This document shows, in pieces, positions 13,095 to 27,372 of a stretch of DNA of 64,000 nucleotides; position 1 is the stretch's first letter; each line of letters opens with the position of its first letter. Position numbers and translations under genes: made by a program. Location: the NCBI GenBank assembly GCA_019914995.1, contig CM034132.1, positions 6,929,524-6,993,523 on the forward strand, read 5' to 3'. This DNA is from Acanthochlamys bracteata. Taxonomy: Eukaryota; Streptophyta; Magnoliopsida; Pandanales; Velloziaceae. The notes beneath the pieces are model-generated. The model ran no database searches. It was not told the DNA's origin and worked only from the letters and a program-made list of their open reading frames with translations.

Positions 13095-13439
13095 TTTTCA
13101 CTCTTAGGGTGTGTTTTTTTACCCACTTAACTCACTTCCTTCTAGAAACAAGTCACTTCTTATGTTCTTTTAAAATGAAAACTCGTTTACATGATACAAG
13201 TCACTTCCTAAATTTTAAAAATAACAACTTCACTCACCACTTCCATGCTGACCTCATTTCTTACGTTTTCTTTTCTTTCCTCCCTCTCGCAGATCCCATC
13301 TCTCGCTTCTCTTCGAATTTCCGATCGGCGATCTCTTCGTTCTTCTTTCTGATCTCTCACAGATCAGGTTCATCTTCAAGAAAAACATACAAATCTGATA
13401 ATTTTTCTGTATATTTTTATTTTATTTCATTCTCCTCTC

Positions 13440-13580
13440 TTTCACAAGACAGATCTGAGAGATCGATCTTAGATCTGAGAAATCGAGAGATCGATCTCTC
13501 AGATCTGTCTATACTCAGATCTACACTCAGATCTATTGAATATATGAGGAATCGAAAAATCGATCTCTCTAATTGATCTC
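13440..13580. repeat. AGATCT-rich direct and inverted repeats near the Harbinger left end
   Basis: AGATCT, GATCGATC and GAAATCGA words are repeated many times within about 140 bases and form overlapping palindromes. They lie about 340 bases inside the left terminus, where subterminal binding sites for a transposase or its Myb-like partner could be. That role is inference. Confidence 0.5.
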
Positions 13581-13599
13581 TATAACTTTTCTTCTTCTT

Positions 13600-15619
13600 C
13601 ATTCGATGATTTTTGTTTATTTCTTGAAATCTATAGGCAGTTCATTTCTACTTATCAAATCTATTTCGTTTTATTTAATTTTGCATAATTATTGAAAAAA
13701 ATTTCTGTCCGATTTGCGTATGAGAAATGTCACCTATGCTTCTGTTTGCTTCTATTTTTTAGTTCCATTTGCTTCAGTTTGCTTATATTTTTGAGTTTGA
13801 TTTGTTCCTGATTGCTTCTATTCTTTATTCTTTTTTTGAAAGATTGTACGTGTTTGCTTCTGTTTTTGAGTTCTATGTATGTGTTGCAACTTTACGATGC
13901 GTTTCAATTTTTCTTTGTATATCCGTTGATTTATTTAGATTGTGATTAGATAATTTCTGATGAGGAGTTAGAAAACAATTAAGCTCATCTAAGAATTTGT
14001 TAAAGTGTTGCATATCGTTGAAAGAATTGTTGAATTGTTGCACGTCTTTACAATTGTTGTGAGAAATGCCTACTTTGAACATCATTTTAGTAATTCTTTT
14101 TTAAATTCATTTAAATTTTTTAATCTCGCTAATTACATTGCTTGGAGTTAATCTAAACTTAATACAGATTATGCGATAAATATTAATTAGCTATAAAATG
14201 TAAAGTGTTTTCTCTGTTGATGCTGTAGATGGATATTAGACTAGAATTTTTTTTATAATTATGGTTTATGTTGCACAACTGAGAAACAAATGAACTATCA
14301 GGATTTGTGGTATTTTTTGCTACTTTATTTTATGCTCCTCCTGGTCTAGCTTTTGTGTTATAATCTTTTTTATTTTCTCCTCGCTAGAATGGTAGAGCCT
14401 CTTTAGTATTTACGTAGTACAATAAGCTATACTGCTCCATTAATAATAGGTTATGCCTTATGCAAAAAATGTGATGCTAGCTCTTTTATTTGCTTTCTGT
14501 CTTTAGAAACACTATTTTAGTGGCACAGTGGTGCCTATATGTACGAATTCAATGAAAGACAAGTGGTGCTTTTCGTTAAAATCATTTCATATTATCTCTC
14601 ATTCGCTGTACTTACAGCTTAAGCTAATTAATTTATAGCAAAGCACACTTGTTGGTGTATCTTTTGTTTGCCCATGTATTTGTTTGTAGGCAGATAGTAC
14701 TGACATGTGTTATAGATTTGTGATTTTGATTTTGTTTATATTCCTTATTTCAGTTGCTTGCAATTGCATAATATGTTGTTCCAAACAACTAGTTGTTTAT
14801 TACCAAACCATTTAGATCGTCCTTTGAACAATTGATTTGTGCTTTCCAGAAGGAGGTAGGCTAATGCTGTGCATATTAGGAGACATATTATGCCAGTGTT
14901 TCAGACAGTATCTGGGCAGTTATGTTTCAATGCTAAGTGTATGAATTACTGATGTTGTTATCACATTTTCATCTTTTATGAGGTGGTGATTTCTTAGAAT
15001 ATTACTTAAGTTCTGATGGATTTTTAATTAGAATGATGACTGTTGAAGCTTTCTAGATCTATCAATGATAGGTTACTGGTCTATTGATTTTTTGACTGAT
15101 TCTGCTGGTAGGCATGTATGGTTAGCAGGTTTGGTATGGCTAATTCACCACTATCAATTGCTCGAGTTTGTTTTTTTTAAAACATGCAATCATGGGTTCT
15201 ACGTTATTAAAAGAAAAACACAATGTATAACTGACAGCATTTTCCACTATGCCTCCGTATACTATTTCTTCTTGTGTTTACCATAAAACAACATGTGCAT
15301 TAGTACGCGTGAGGAGAGTATTAAATTTTAAGCGGTGTTTCATGATCTCATGTACTTTGGATTTTACTCATGAAGCATACAGTTCATTAGGTTTTACTTA
15401 TGCAATTTATATATTGGTGTCAAATAAATGTATACATTTTTAGATCACCTCTACATCTAGTACTCCATTAGTCTGGCTAGAGTTTCATATTTTGTTTAAC
15501 ATGTGACCTCACTAATTTATGCGAAGAACTTATATTTTGATTATATTGATTATAACTATAAGGTATCATTGTATTATGCTTAGTTGTCTTTTTTTTTTTA
15601 CAAGAATTTTTAAAAATAA
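13600..15619. other. Harbinger internal non-coding region
   Basis: This 2-kb stretch between the left subterminal repeats and the transposase has no recognisable coding domain. It is AT-rich with many TTTGCTTC-like words around 13730-13870. It probably holds the promoter and 5' untranslated sequence, perhaps with an intron, of the transposase gene. Confidence 0.4.
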
Positions 15620-16776
15620 ATGGACAAGAGTGAGGAGCTCGTTGTTATCACTGCTGCATAACATGTACTTTGATGTGTCATAGAAGCAGTTAGCAATGCA
15701 TTGATGGCAACACATTCAAGGATTCCTCGAGAACCATCATTAGCTAGACGCATGCATAGAATACGACATTTATGGAGAATACTATTCGGAGGAGCTGACA
15801 ATTGTATTGCATATTTTAGAATGGACGCAAATGCTTTCATTAACCTTGCGAGATAGTCATGTACTAAGTGATTAAAAACATGTCACGGTAGAGGAGTAAC
15901 TTGCTTACTTTTTGCATATTGTTGGGCATAGCCGAACCAATAAAGCAATGTGGATTGACTTTGTACGATCATGTTCAACATTGAGTCGTTACTTTCATCG
16001 GATGCTTGGGGCAATATCTAAGCTTAAGCATGCGTTTATATCCCAAAACATACCAGATGAACACCCATATATCTGAGTGAATCATAATTGGATTGTGTCG
16101 GTCTAACTGATGGTGCCTATATACCTGCCAAAGTCCCTTCTACATTAGCAGCACTCTTTTGAAGACGAAAGGGTATCATCCAAAATGTCTTAGGGTGTTA
16201 CACCCCTGACATGAGGTTGACGTACGTGTCAGTTGGATGGGAAGAATCAGCTAATGATTTTACGGTACTAAAAGATGCACTGGGGCAACCTCCACCGAGT
16301 CGATTACATGTCCCGAAGGTGATAATTGAGTTCTATTGATTTGATTTAGACTTGTGCATCGGTGAGTTAAAATGCAAATATTGTGTTACTTTTTTGAGTG
16401 TAGGTAAATTTTACCTTGTGGACGGAGGGTACATAATAATGCCAGGTTTTCTATCTCCATATCGAGGGGTCCGGTATTATTTTAAAGAAATTTCTAGACG
16501 TAAACCACAGAACCCTAAGGAGTTCAATTTTCGGCACTCTTCTCTTCGAAGCACGATAGAACGAACTTTTGCATTGCTAAAGAGACGTTTAAAATGATCC
16601 ACGAGTCTCCGAATTATCCATTCTCAGTGCAAATCGATATTGTGTTGGCTTGTTATATATTACATAATTATATATTGAGTGCGTCTTCTCATGATCAGTT
16701 TTGGAATGAGTCAAGAATACACGATCAATATGAATATGATTCTCATAATTTTAGCACATTTTGCCAACGTGAGTAG
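15620..16776 (+). pseudogene. Harbinger DDE transposase, frameshifted
   Basis: From the ATG at 15620, frame-corrected translation gives the plant Harbinger nuclease. There is a helical N-terminal region (15690-15850, RMDANAFINL), a conserved block near 16100 with GLTDGAYIPAKVP containing the first catalytic Asp, and a second block near 16210-16260 with DVRVSVGWEESANDF. The DDE_Tnp_4 C-terminal part follows: VDGGYIIMPGFLSPYRGVRY, FRHSSLRSTIERTFALLKRR and IDIVLACYILHNY (16405-16680). An early stop lies near 15660. Further stops lie in the middle, and a frameshift near 16594 separates the last two motif blocks. The protein would bind the terminal repeats with its Myb-like partner and insert at TWA sites. 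Confidence 0.85.
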
Positions 16777-17132
16777 TATTCAGAAAACAGAGAATGGTGT
16801 GAATTGAGAGATAAGACTGCAAGTGATATGTGGAATGACTATATTTGGGCATTTTAGAAGGTCTTACTGTTGGAACGATGTGCTTTTTATGTACGATGTG
16901 TTTAGAATTTGTATACTTATAATTGTACTTGATAATAAGCATTTTTTAGAATTTCAATGTTATCAAATATTTTGTTATGCTCTTTTGTTTATAAAATGAT
17001 GACTGATGCGATTGCTTTTGTTTAGTTAACATTTCATAATAATTAGTCAACCTTTGAAAGCTTCATGTTTTTCTAATATTTTAATCCGTCATATAGTATT
17101 ACTCCTTGATAGTTATTTGTGTGATTTAGTAA

Positions 17133-18117
17133 ATGGCATCTTCTGACTAGGGATAATGTCCAAGTCGTAGCCGACCTCCACTAAAGGGAACTCCTAATAA
17201 GCGGTGGACGCAGCAGCAAGATGAGAAACTAAATAACTTTTTGGTAACATTTATTGCAGCTGCCAACTATATCAATGAATTGTTTAATATAGAGTTTAAG
17301 TCAGTTCATGTTGACAATCACTGTCGCACTATGAGGGAAAGATATAAGCTGATTAAGTTTGTAACCAATTGAAGTGATGCTGGTTGGAACGATGAAGAAC
17401 AAATGGTTAAACAAAGAAAGATCTTGTTAAGGTAATTTTGACAATTAATTATGTTTGTTATATTTGTGCTTTATAAATGTCTATATATTTTATATTTGTG
17501 CTTTATAAATGTCTATATATTGCAATTCGTTGATGACATTATATGTAAAAACTTATTGTATATAATCAAATTTCTAATTTCCTTTTTTTATTGTTTTCTG
17601 AACATAGAGTAATCCCAAGTTGAGACCTTTCATTAAAACGCCCATTCGTCAGTTAGAAGAGTTGCGTATGATATGTGGCAATGATCAAGCCATAAGAGAA
17701 GCTTGCAGGACTTATTGTGATTCCTTTGAAGAAACAACTCCTGATAGTGCTCAAAGTAATGCAGCCAATGATAATATTCTTTTAGGACAGGGATATTCCT
17801 ATGTTTGTGGATCTCGTAAGAACTCTGCCCGAGTCACAAGCACATCCACCTTTAGTGCACAACAATCTGTACCAAATATTTTAATTTCTGGAACTAGTAA
17901 CTCTGGTCGGGAAAGGAGTAGACGTGCTTGTGTCACCACTACTAACGTCATACTTTCTAATGAGTTACTTACAGGAGCAGAAAAAGTTGCAGTGGCTCTA
18001 CATCATATTAGTGGTGGCTACACTACTGAACTGCACGAAGCCTTACACGCATTATCAGATGATTTCTCTGAAGAACAAATTGATGATACATTTGACGCAC
18101 TAATGTTGGATCATTGA
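17133..18117 (+). pseudogene. Harbinger Myb/SANT-like DNA-binding partner
   Basis: An ATG at 17133 begins a Ser/Arg-rich leader with an early stop. A Myb/SANT-like domain follows (KRWTQQQDEKL near 17200, then an RTMRERYKLIK helix near 17330) with a stop after it. A GT-AG intron of about 180 bases is plausible from about 17432 to 17610. A long open C-terminal exon follows (17620-18117, 165 codons) with the LEELRMICGNDQA motif typical of this plant family and an acidic end. Such proteins bind the transposon ends and bring the nuclease to the nucleus. The second exon is intact but the first contains nonsense codons, so the gene is probably dead. Confidence 0.78.
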
Positions 18118-18499
18118 AAGACTCGTGGATTTCATACGAAGAATGATGCTAGCAGAAGGCGTTGGATGTCGGCACACGTAGCTACTAAGTGGCATCAGTA
18201 GCAGCTGCTGAGTACTGGTGAGTGAGTTTGTTGAAGATTATATAGTTGTTATATGATTTGACACAAGATTTGTTTACGTTGTTATTAGTTACTATTCAAT
18301 CTATAACTTCTAGTTTGGCAAATATTTCGTGTATGTGACAATAGTGTTATTGGTAGCCATTTATATGTTTTTTACTGTTTTATGCTTCACTAACATTGTT
18401 TATCTCACAAATTGATGTCATCTGCTTGTTATATGATCTCGTAGGTGTTGTTCTATCTTGGCTTGACATTTTCTAATTTTTTTAATATTTCAGTTATCT

Positions 18500-19350
18500 T
18501 CTTGATTCCACAGTTTTGAAGTGTATCATGTTATGAGGGAAGCTGTTAAGGTATATTTTGTGTAATTAATGTTGTTTGATATTTTTGTGCAATGAATATT
18601 GTAATTCGTTCTACCTATGTAATATAAATATAAAATATATATATTTTGTAGTAGAATTATAAAATATAACTATATGTGTAATATAAGTGTAAGATAAATA
18701 ATTAAAGTAGAAAATTGTTATTGTAGTTGTAAATTACAAATGAAATGTATATGTTATTGAAAAAACTGTATAATATAATATGTATTATTAAATACTATAT
18801 TTATGGTCTTGTAATATATGATAGTTGTATTTGTATGGTATTTATGTAATACATTCTTTTAAGATGATAACAAAGTATGAAAAAAAAAAGTCAAATTGGT
18901 AGTGATAATTTGATTAATTAAATTAGATTTATTTTTATTTAAAGAGAAACAATTATAAAAAATTAGTTTTAGCAAAAATTTTTTTTTAAAAATTTGAAAA
19001 TAGAAATAATTTTAATGACAATTTTTAAATATATTGTATCTTATATTATGTATTAAAATTTTTTTAAATACTAAAGTTAATATAAATTGTATATATAATA
19101 AAATTTTGAATTAATGTTATAAATATAATATAAATATATTATTTATCTATTGTATAATATAAATTGTATTATATAATTTATTTAAAAATATAGCTATAAT
19201 ATATATGTATAGTATAATATAACATGTATAGTGGAATGGTTAAAAATATATTTTTTTATTTCTCTAATATTAATAAATAATTATTACCAAATTCAAATAT
19301 ATTAAAAATAAATTAATATCACTTTCAATCTATCACTTCTAAATACAAAA
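18500..19350. other. Very AT-rich Harbinger 3' region
   Basis: No coding signal. The stretch is dominated by TATA, ATAT and poly(A/T) words, denser than elsewhere apart from the microsatellites. It ends about 110 bases before the right terminal repeat. Confidence 0.6.
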
Positions 19351-19466
19351 TAACACAAAAGAACACAAGAACTCAACCCACTTCCAATAATACTATTTCA
19401 CTCAACTCATTTTCAAGAACTCACTTCTTAAGAAGTTACTTCTAAGGTCAAAAGAACGCACCCTTA

Positions 19467-20217
19467 AAGAGATTTTGAGTTGGTGGAATTGTTGAAAATT
19501 ATGTCGTAGAATCAGTAGAAGGATAGGAGCCATTACTAGACATCATGAGTCATTGGATGTGAACACTAAATTTTGATCGGAGTGGCTGGAGCAGTGACAA
19601 GAAGCAGCAGCCGGAGAGAGGAGCAGACTGAAATTATAAGTTGGGCAGACTGCAGAGTACTAGAGAAGAAATTATTGCTAGAGCAGTAATCAGAGAAATC
19701 TAGCAAAGCAGAGATGGAGCAGCAAAATTGTAGCAGAGAATTCGAAAACGGAGCAGCATAATTGAAATGAATTCGACGAAGCCGGCGCCGATCCGATTAA
19801 ATCAGCGGAGCAGAACAACGAATTCAGCCTGAGCCAGAGTTGGAGCAACATCGAGCAAAGATTGAACTACCGGAGAATAACTTAGATAAAAGATTGACGC
19901 ATTGTTGAAGTGCAACTTGAGCCAGAGCCGAAGAGATCAAAGATCGGAGCAAAACCTAGATCCAATCATAAAAGAAGAAACTAGCTAGTAGCTACTGCAA
20001 AGTTCATTTCATCCTTTTGATTTTTTTTTTTAATTGAAGATTAACGAAATTGCAAACCATGCACATTTTTTTGGTGTTTACTTTTTTTCAACCCTCACCG
20101 GTTCAACCCAGGTGGGCGATTCAAGGAGTTGACCCGAAAATCGCCCAGGTCTTGATGGGTCGCTCGCTTGGGCGGTCCATTTATAGATCCGTACCGACTT
20201 ATCGTTCGGGTTGACAG
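19467..20217 (-). other. hAT 5' region (upstream of BED finger)
   Basis: This is the part of the hAT element cut off from its transposase by the Harbinger insertion. It is rich in GAGCAGCAG-like words on + and may encode or control the amino-terminal end, but I see no convincing domain. The last 120 bases have the CG-rich GGTTCAACCC and GGGTTGACAG words common in the subtermini of this hAT group. Confidence 0.5.
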
Positions 20218-21657
20218 TGTTAAGTTTTCCTGTAAGATTAACTCAATAAGGGAGGGGTGAATTGAGTTAGTCAATAAAAATTTTCGTCAAGCTTAGTTAT
20301 CCTACTGGCAGCAAGCTTTCAGCCGGCTGTGTCAATTCTGTAACCTGCAGACAGAGAGAGTTAGAGTGTTTACTGACACAAGTAAAAAGGTAGTACTCAG
20401 GATATTTAACGTGGTTCAGCAAAACTCCTTTGCCTACATCCACGGTCGCTCTATCACCAGAGCCAAAGCTTCACTAAACCTTTAATAAGCTACAAATACA
20501 CCTAGAGCAAAGTGCTTCACCAAGCACACTTACTCTACCGGATTTCTTCACCAAGACAACTCCTAAGAGCCTACTAGACACACCTGTCCCCTTTGCTGAT
20601 TTGCTAGCTCTATTACAAGGTCTAAGAGCTTTCACCAAACTCCACCTGAGCTTCATTTCCGGTGCCCGCAGCACCACCTTCACAATGTCAGTAAAAAGTT
20701 ACATGAAAGATAAACAGAAATTGAGCACAGGATCTATCTCATGTGAGTTATGTATTCATGAAGTATTTCGAATGAGATGATCAGATATGTTGCTGAGAGA
20801 GATTTCTTCAGTGTGATAAGCAGCAAGATTTGATGTTTGTGTAGAGAAGTAGAGTTCTTGTGTATCTCTGTTTTGCTTGTGTTCTCTCCACTGTTTCTTT
20901 GTTGCTGTGACTCCCTTCTTATAGCGTTTCTTCTCTGTGCAGGAACCGTTGAAGAACGTTGCCGTTGGCGCTCTTTTTCATGGGTGGTTCTTCATGTTAA
21001 AGAGAGAGAGCAGTTTTGCCCAGCGGTTAATCAACCGCTTTCTCAATTGCTTTCGGCTGTTTTTATGCAATGTCTCCATGGCATTAATATGCGTTGTAAA
21101 GATTTGAATTTGCTGCCAGTGGTTAAGAGCTTAATTCAGCTAAGCTTCTGTCTGAAAATAGATGAGTTGATTTGGCTTGTTCATATTTAATGCATCGCTG
21201 GTTAACTGCTTGACCTGACACAAGATCTTGACTTGTATAATGTGCTTTCTTCCCTTGATTATTGAGCTTTCCATTTCTGTGAAATTGAAGATGATTTTTG
21301 CTCGTTGTAGATCTTCTATTTGAATTGCTTCAGTGCGTTGTGAGTTCAGAAGATTCTTGAAGCAAGGAAAATTTTGTTGCTGTTGAACCCAAAGCTCTGT
21401 TTCGAAACAGAGAGGTCTTCTTGTGCTTCAGTGGTTAAGCAGCTGACTACAATGTGACTACGGCATCCTCTGTTCCGTATGCTGTTTAATTTGTAGTAAT
21501 ATGACAGTTAGCTGTATAATGGCTGTTCTTGTCTGTTGTAAATAAAATGATCTTTGTTTGTCTAATCCTGCAGAACTTGATTTCAGATTATTAGTCTAAT
21601 ATAAATCATAGTTCTTAATTCTTTGTTATCATCAAAATTGTCTTTATAGTTCCAACA
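20218..21657 (-). mobile_element. Solo LTR in the right end of the hAT element
   Basis: The block starts TGTTAAG and ends GGAACA-type (TTCCAACA), with a perfect GACAG duplication (20213-20217 and 21658-21662). Removing it rejoins the hAT right terminus as GGGTTGACAGTTTTCGGG. The length is 1440 bp and there is no internal coding region. On minus it begins TGTTGGAACTAT and soon reads ATTTTGATGATAACAAAG (21621-21638), a start shared with the degenerate LTR at 61226, so both belong to one family. I judge it Copia-like from this start motif. Confidence 0.85.
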
Positions 21658-21706
21658 GACAGTTTTCGGGTCGATCGAACGGTCCAATCTGGATCTAATA
21701 GTACTG

Positions 21707-22700
21707 TATGAAAGATGAGCTAAAATCTATAAAGCATAATGAAGTCTGTGGACTTATTGAATTGCCAGAATGAGATAAATATATTGGATGCAAATGGATT
21801 CTTAAAATCGAGCGCGACTCAAATGGCAATATCATGTAATATAAGGCTAGACTTGTTGCTAAAAGTTTCACTCAAAAAAATTGCATTGATCTCCAGTTTA
21901 AAAAAAAAAGTCATTTAGAATAATAATGGATTTAGTAGCTCATTATGATTTAAAGCTATACCAAATGGATATGAAAACTGTATTTTTGAATGAAAATTTA
22001 GAAGTATATATATATATATCAATCCGAAGGCTGTTGAAGAAAAAGAAAAAATAGTATGTAAACTTAAGAAATCAGTATATGGATTTAAGCAAACTTTCCG
22101 ACAATGGTATTTTAAGTTCAATTATACTATCACTTCCTTCAGATTTTAAATAATATTGTTGATCGGTTTTATATATCTAAATGTTAGTGGCAGAATTTAT
22201 ATTTCTAATATTATATATTGATGATATCTTACTTGTAACAAATTATCTTGATCTATTGCATTAGATTAAGAAATTTCTCTCTAAGAACTTTGGAATGAAA
22301 CATATCAGAGAGGCAACTTATGTTATTGGGATTGAACATTGTCGAATTTTTAGATTTTCAAATCATATACTCACTTATCAAAAATCTGACAATTGTAGGT
22401 TGTCGAATTTTCAAATCCAGACTTTGCTGAATATGTCGATAATAGAAAGTCCACATATATGTGTTCCTTTTGATTTGAGGTGCAATATTATGAAAATGTG
22501 TGTAGTAGTTATTCTAACAGCGCATCCAACTAGGTCACTTGAGTCGGTTGCCTGAGAAATGAGTTATTTATCTAGTTCGTTCACATGCATTGTTAGACAT
22601 TTGATTTTATCTTCTCTATTAATTCGTACATAAATATCAGGTCTATTAGTTGTGGATGTATTTTTTAAATTACTATAATGCATGAATAGATCAAAGCATG
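21707..22700 (+). pseudogene. Copia reverse transcriptase remnant
   Basis: The frame resumes from the other side of the hAT insertion as AMKDELKSIKHNEV, then GCKWILKIERDSNGN, YKARLVAKSFTQK and the LYQMDMKT-FLN block near 21950-21990. Parts of the palm region follow (YIDDI near 22215). The usual Copia order after integrase is therefore present. Stops, an internal TA run near 22010 and frameshifts make it non-functional. The RNase H end and the 3' LTR are not found; the element is lost near 22.7 kb, where another hAT-like insertion begins. Confidence 0.78.
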
Positions 22701-22727
22701 TTCCCATGACATCCAAATATTGGTACC

Positions 22728-24270
22728 ATAGTTGACAGACCCGGACTGGACCGGACCATCTAGGTTGATTCGAAAATCGTTGACTCAGATGGTAAAGCGG
22801 TCCTGATCTGCAAATATACTATTTATGTAGTCAACCCGCGTCGATCCGCTATGACCAGTTTCGACCTACTTCAACCCGGGTGATCCCGCCCGCCCGAATC
22901 AACCCGGTATACTTTACAAAAGAAAATTCTAAAAACCTAACCCGGCTCAATGCTAACCTAAATTCTTAATCGCTTCTTTGTTTCTCCTTCTTGCCGACAA
23001 GCTCGCCGCATTCGCAACTCCGGCTAATCGTCCTCAGCGTCGACTAGATTAAACTCTTTTGGGATTTCTCGGCTAAGCATTATCAACTCTAGTTCATCGA
23101 CTCTGTTCTCGGCTAAGCATTCTCGACTCCAGCTAGATTCTTCTCTCGTCTCCGACAAAACCCAATTCTGTCACCGAGATCGTAAGCGAGTTCGCCTCCG
23201 GTAAGACCTACCGCTGCCGCTAGTTACTCTCATCTTCTCCACCGGATATTTAGTGCATCCATTCCCCTCTCCGTTGTCTCCTTCGAATCTCAAATTCTTC
23301 TTCAAATCAATTGGTACTTGACCGAGTTTTGATTGACGGCATCTTCTCCGCCTATGAGCTACTTGCTCTCCTCGACGACGCTAAGGTGGTAAAGACAAAA
23401 GGAAGAGTAGAAGATCCAACTCTTCGAAATAGTATTAAAAAAATGGTATTAGAAAAAAAAATGAATTTGTTGAAATTGAATGGTTGAATCAATGATTGTT
23501 GATGCAAGGTAGACAGGGGAAGCTTTTTCTTTTTTCTTTTTTTTTCACCGCCAGCAATTAGGTCGGCCGCTACAATCCTCTACTACACTGGTACTTCGAC
23601 TGAGTGATTATTGCTGCTCTGCTCTACTCCGCCACCTCGATTAGATAGATTACTCCTCGTCTTGGTGTTGAATCCGCCACCTTGGTGGTTAGCAATGGTT
23701 GTGATCACAAATTTGAAGAAGCTTCTTCATTAATAGTCTGTCTTCCGATCAACCGGTGTCAAACTTCATTAGAAGTTCGAAATTTCTCAAATTGTCATAC
23801 TTTATTTCGACATCGAATGAAGAAGACAGTGTTGCATTTGGATATTGAAATTCATTACTCTCACCGTCAATGCTGGACGAAGCATTATTGTTTATTCTGT
23901 TATTGTTTTCACCATTATTCTATTCTTGCACCTATATTTCTTCCAAGTAATGCTTGAATCAGATGATGTGAACCACTGGGGATGAATTTTGGTTATAGAA
24001 GTTTTAAATTTATACTTGTGGATGAAGTGTTTTAAATTTGCTTTGAATTAGATGATGTGAACTACTGGGGATAAATTTTGGTTATAGAAGTTTTAAATCT
24101 ATACTTGTGGATAAAGTATTTTAAAATTGCTGTATTTCTATTTCCGGCCAAAATCTGGCAATGTTACTTTTAATCTGGCGGGTTAACACATTAACCCGTT
24201 GGATTAGTCTGGGAATCGTCAACTCCGACAGTTTTTGGGTTGATATTCGATTCGATTTTTACAAATATGA
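22728..24270. mobile_element. Non-autonomous hAT-like element
   Basis: The left end reads ATAGTTGACAGACCCGG and the right end (reverse complement) ATATTTGTAAAAATCGA, weak inverted repeats of the GTTGxCAxAxCCGG type. The block is flanked by near-identical ATTGGTACCAT and ATTGGTCCCAT (22719-22729, 24270-24280). The duplication looks longer than eight bases, so the exact boundary is uncertain. The inside is GC-richer (22.9-23.4 kb, with Ser/Pro-type codons and CTCCGGC words) but has no recognisable transposase. Confidence 0.5.
23956..24133. repeat. Tandem duplication, 89-bp unit
   Basis: Two adjacent copies share GATGATGTGAAC, TACTGGGGAT, AATTTTGGTTATAGAAG and ATACTTGTGGAT. The first starts at 23956 and the second at 24045. 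They differ at only a few positions, so this duplication is younger than the element around it. Confidence 0.8.
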
Positions 24271-24279
24271 TTGGTCCCA

Positions 24280-24512
24280 TGGTCTGCATCATTAATTTTC
24301 CAGGACAGATGCATACATCATTTTTACCATTACTTGCATGCAAACTTAATAAAGAAGATTCTTTTATATGATCCACAGCATATAAAGACGACATATAAAC
24401 AGTTTCTAGAAGATATATATGGAAAATAAGAACTTAAATATAATGGAAAATCGTAAGAAGCATTGATCCATCATCGTGTACGTATTTCATGATTTGTTGT
24501 ATTAATTTCATT
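24280..24512 (-). other. Probable ROP 3' untranslated region
   Basis: This sequence directly follows the ROP stop codon on minus. It is AT-rich, has no coding similarity, and ends where the hAT-like element begins. A polyadenylation site cannot be fixed by eye. Confidence 0.4.
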
Positions 24513-27367
<2,855 letters not shown>

Positions 27368-27372
27368 GATGG

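Larger units (their letters stand above)
13107..19463 (+). mobile_element. PIF/Harbinger-type autonomous-structure transposon
   Basis: The 6357-bp element is flanked by TTA on both sides (13104-13106 and 19464-19466). Its ends are inverted repeats: left GGGTGTGTTTTTTTACC, right (reverse complement) GGGTGCGTTCTTTTGACC. It carries the two genes typical of the superfamily on the same strand, a DDE nuclease (15.6-16.8 kb) and a Myb/SANT-like partner (17.1-18.1 kb). It sits in the 5' part of the hAT transposase gene. The 13.1-13.6 kb segment is pyrimidine-rich and carries repeated AGATCT/GATCGA words; 18.5-19.35 kb is extremely AT-rich and non-coding. Confidence 0.9.
7792..21706 (-). mobile_element. 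Large hAT transposon, itself host to three insertions
   Basis: The terminal inverted repeats are CAGTGTTATCAGA (left) and CAGTACTATTAGA (right end, reverse complement), 10/13 identical. The flanking octamers are CATGAAAG (7784-7791) and TATGAAAG (21707-21714), 7/8 identical. Excision in silico leaves GCC-ATG-AAA-GAT-GAG-CTA, which rebuilds the Copia AMKDEL codons. The transposase remnant lies on minus. After subtracting the solo LTR at 11141-12525, the Harbinger element at 13107-19463 and the solo LTR at 20218-21657, the hAT element itself is about 4.7 kb, a usual length for an autonomous plant hAT. Confidence 0.88.

Noticed and set aside
13109-13576. 155-codon open frame starting at the Harbinger left end
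   Set aside because: It begins within the terminal repeat, is dominated by Ser/Phe/Leu from pyrimidine-rich DNA, and its last third is the AGATCT repeat read in frame. No domain.
24191-24394. 67-codon minus open frame after the ROP stop
   Set aside because: It lies beyond the ROP stop codon, overlaps the right end of the hAT-like element and shows no domain; best treated as untranslated sequence.
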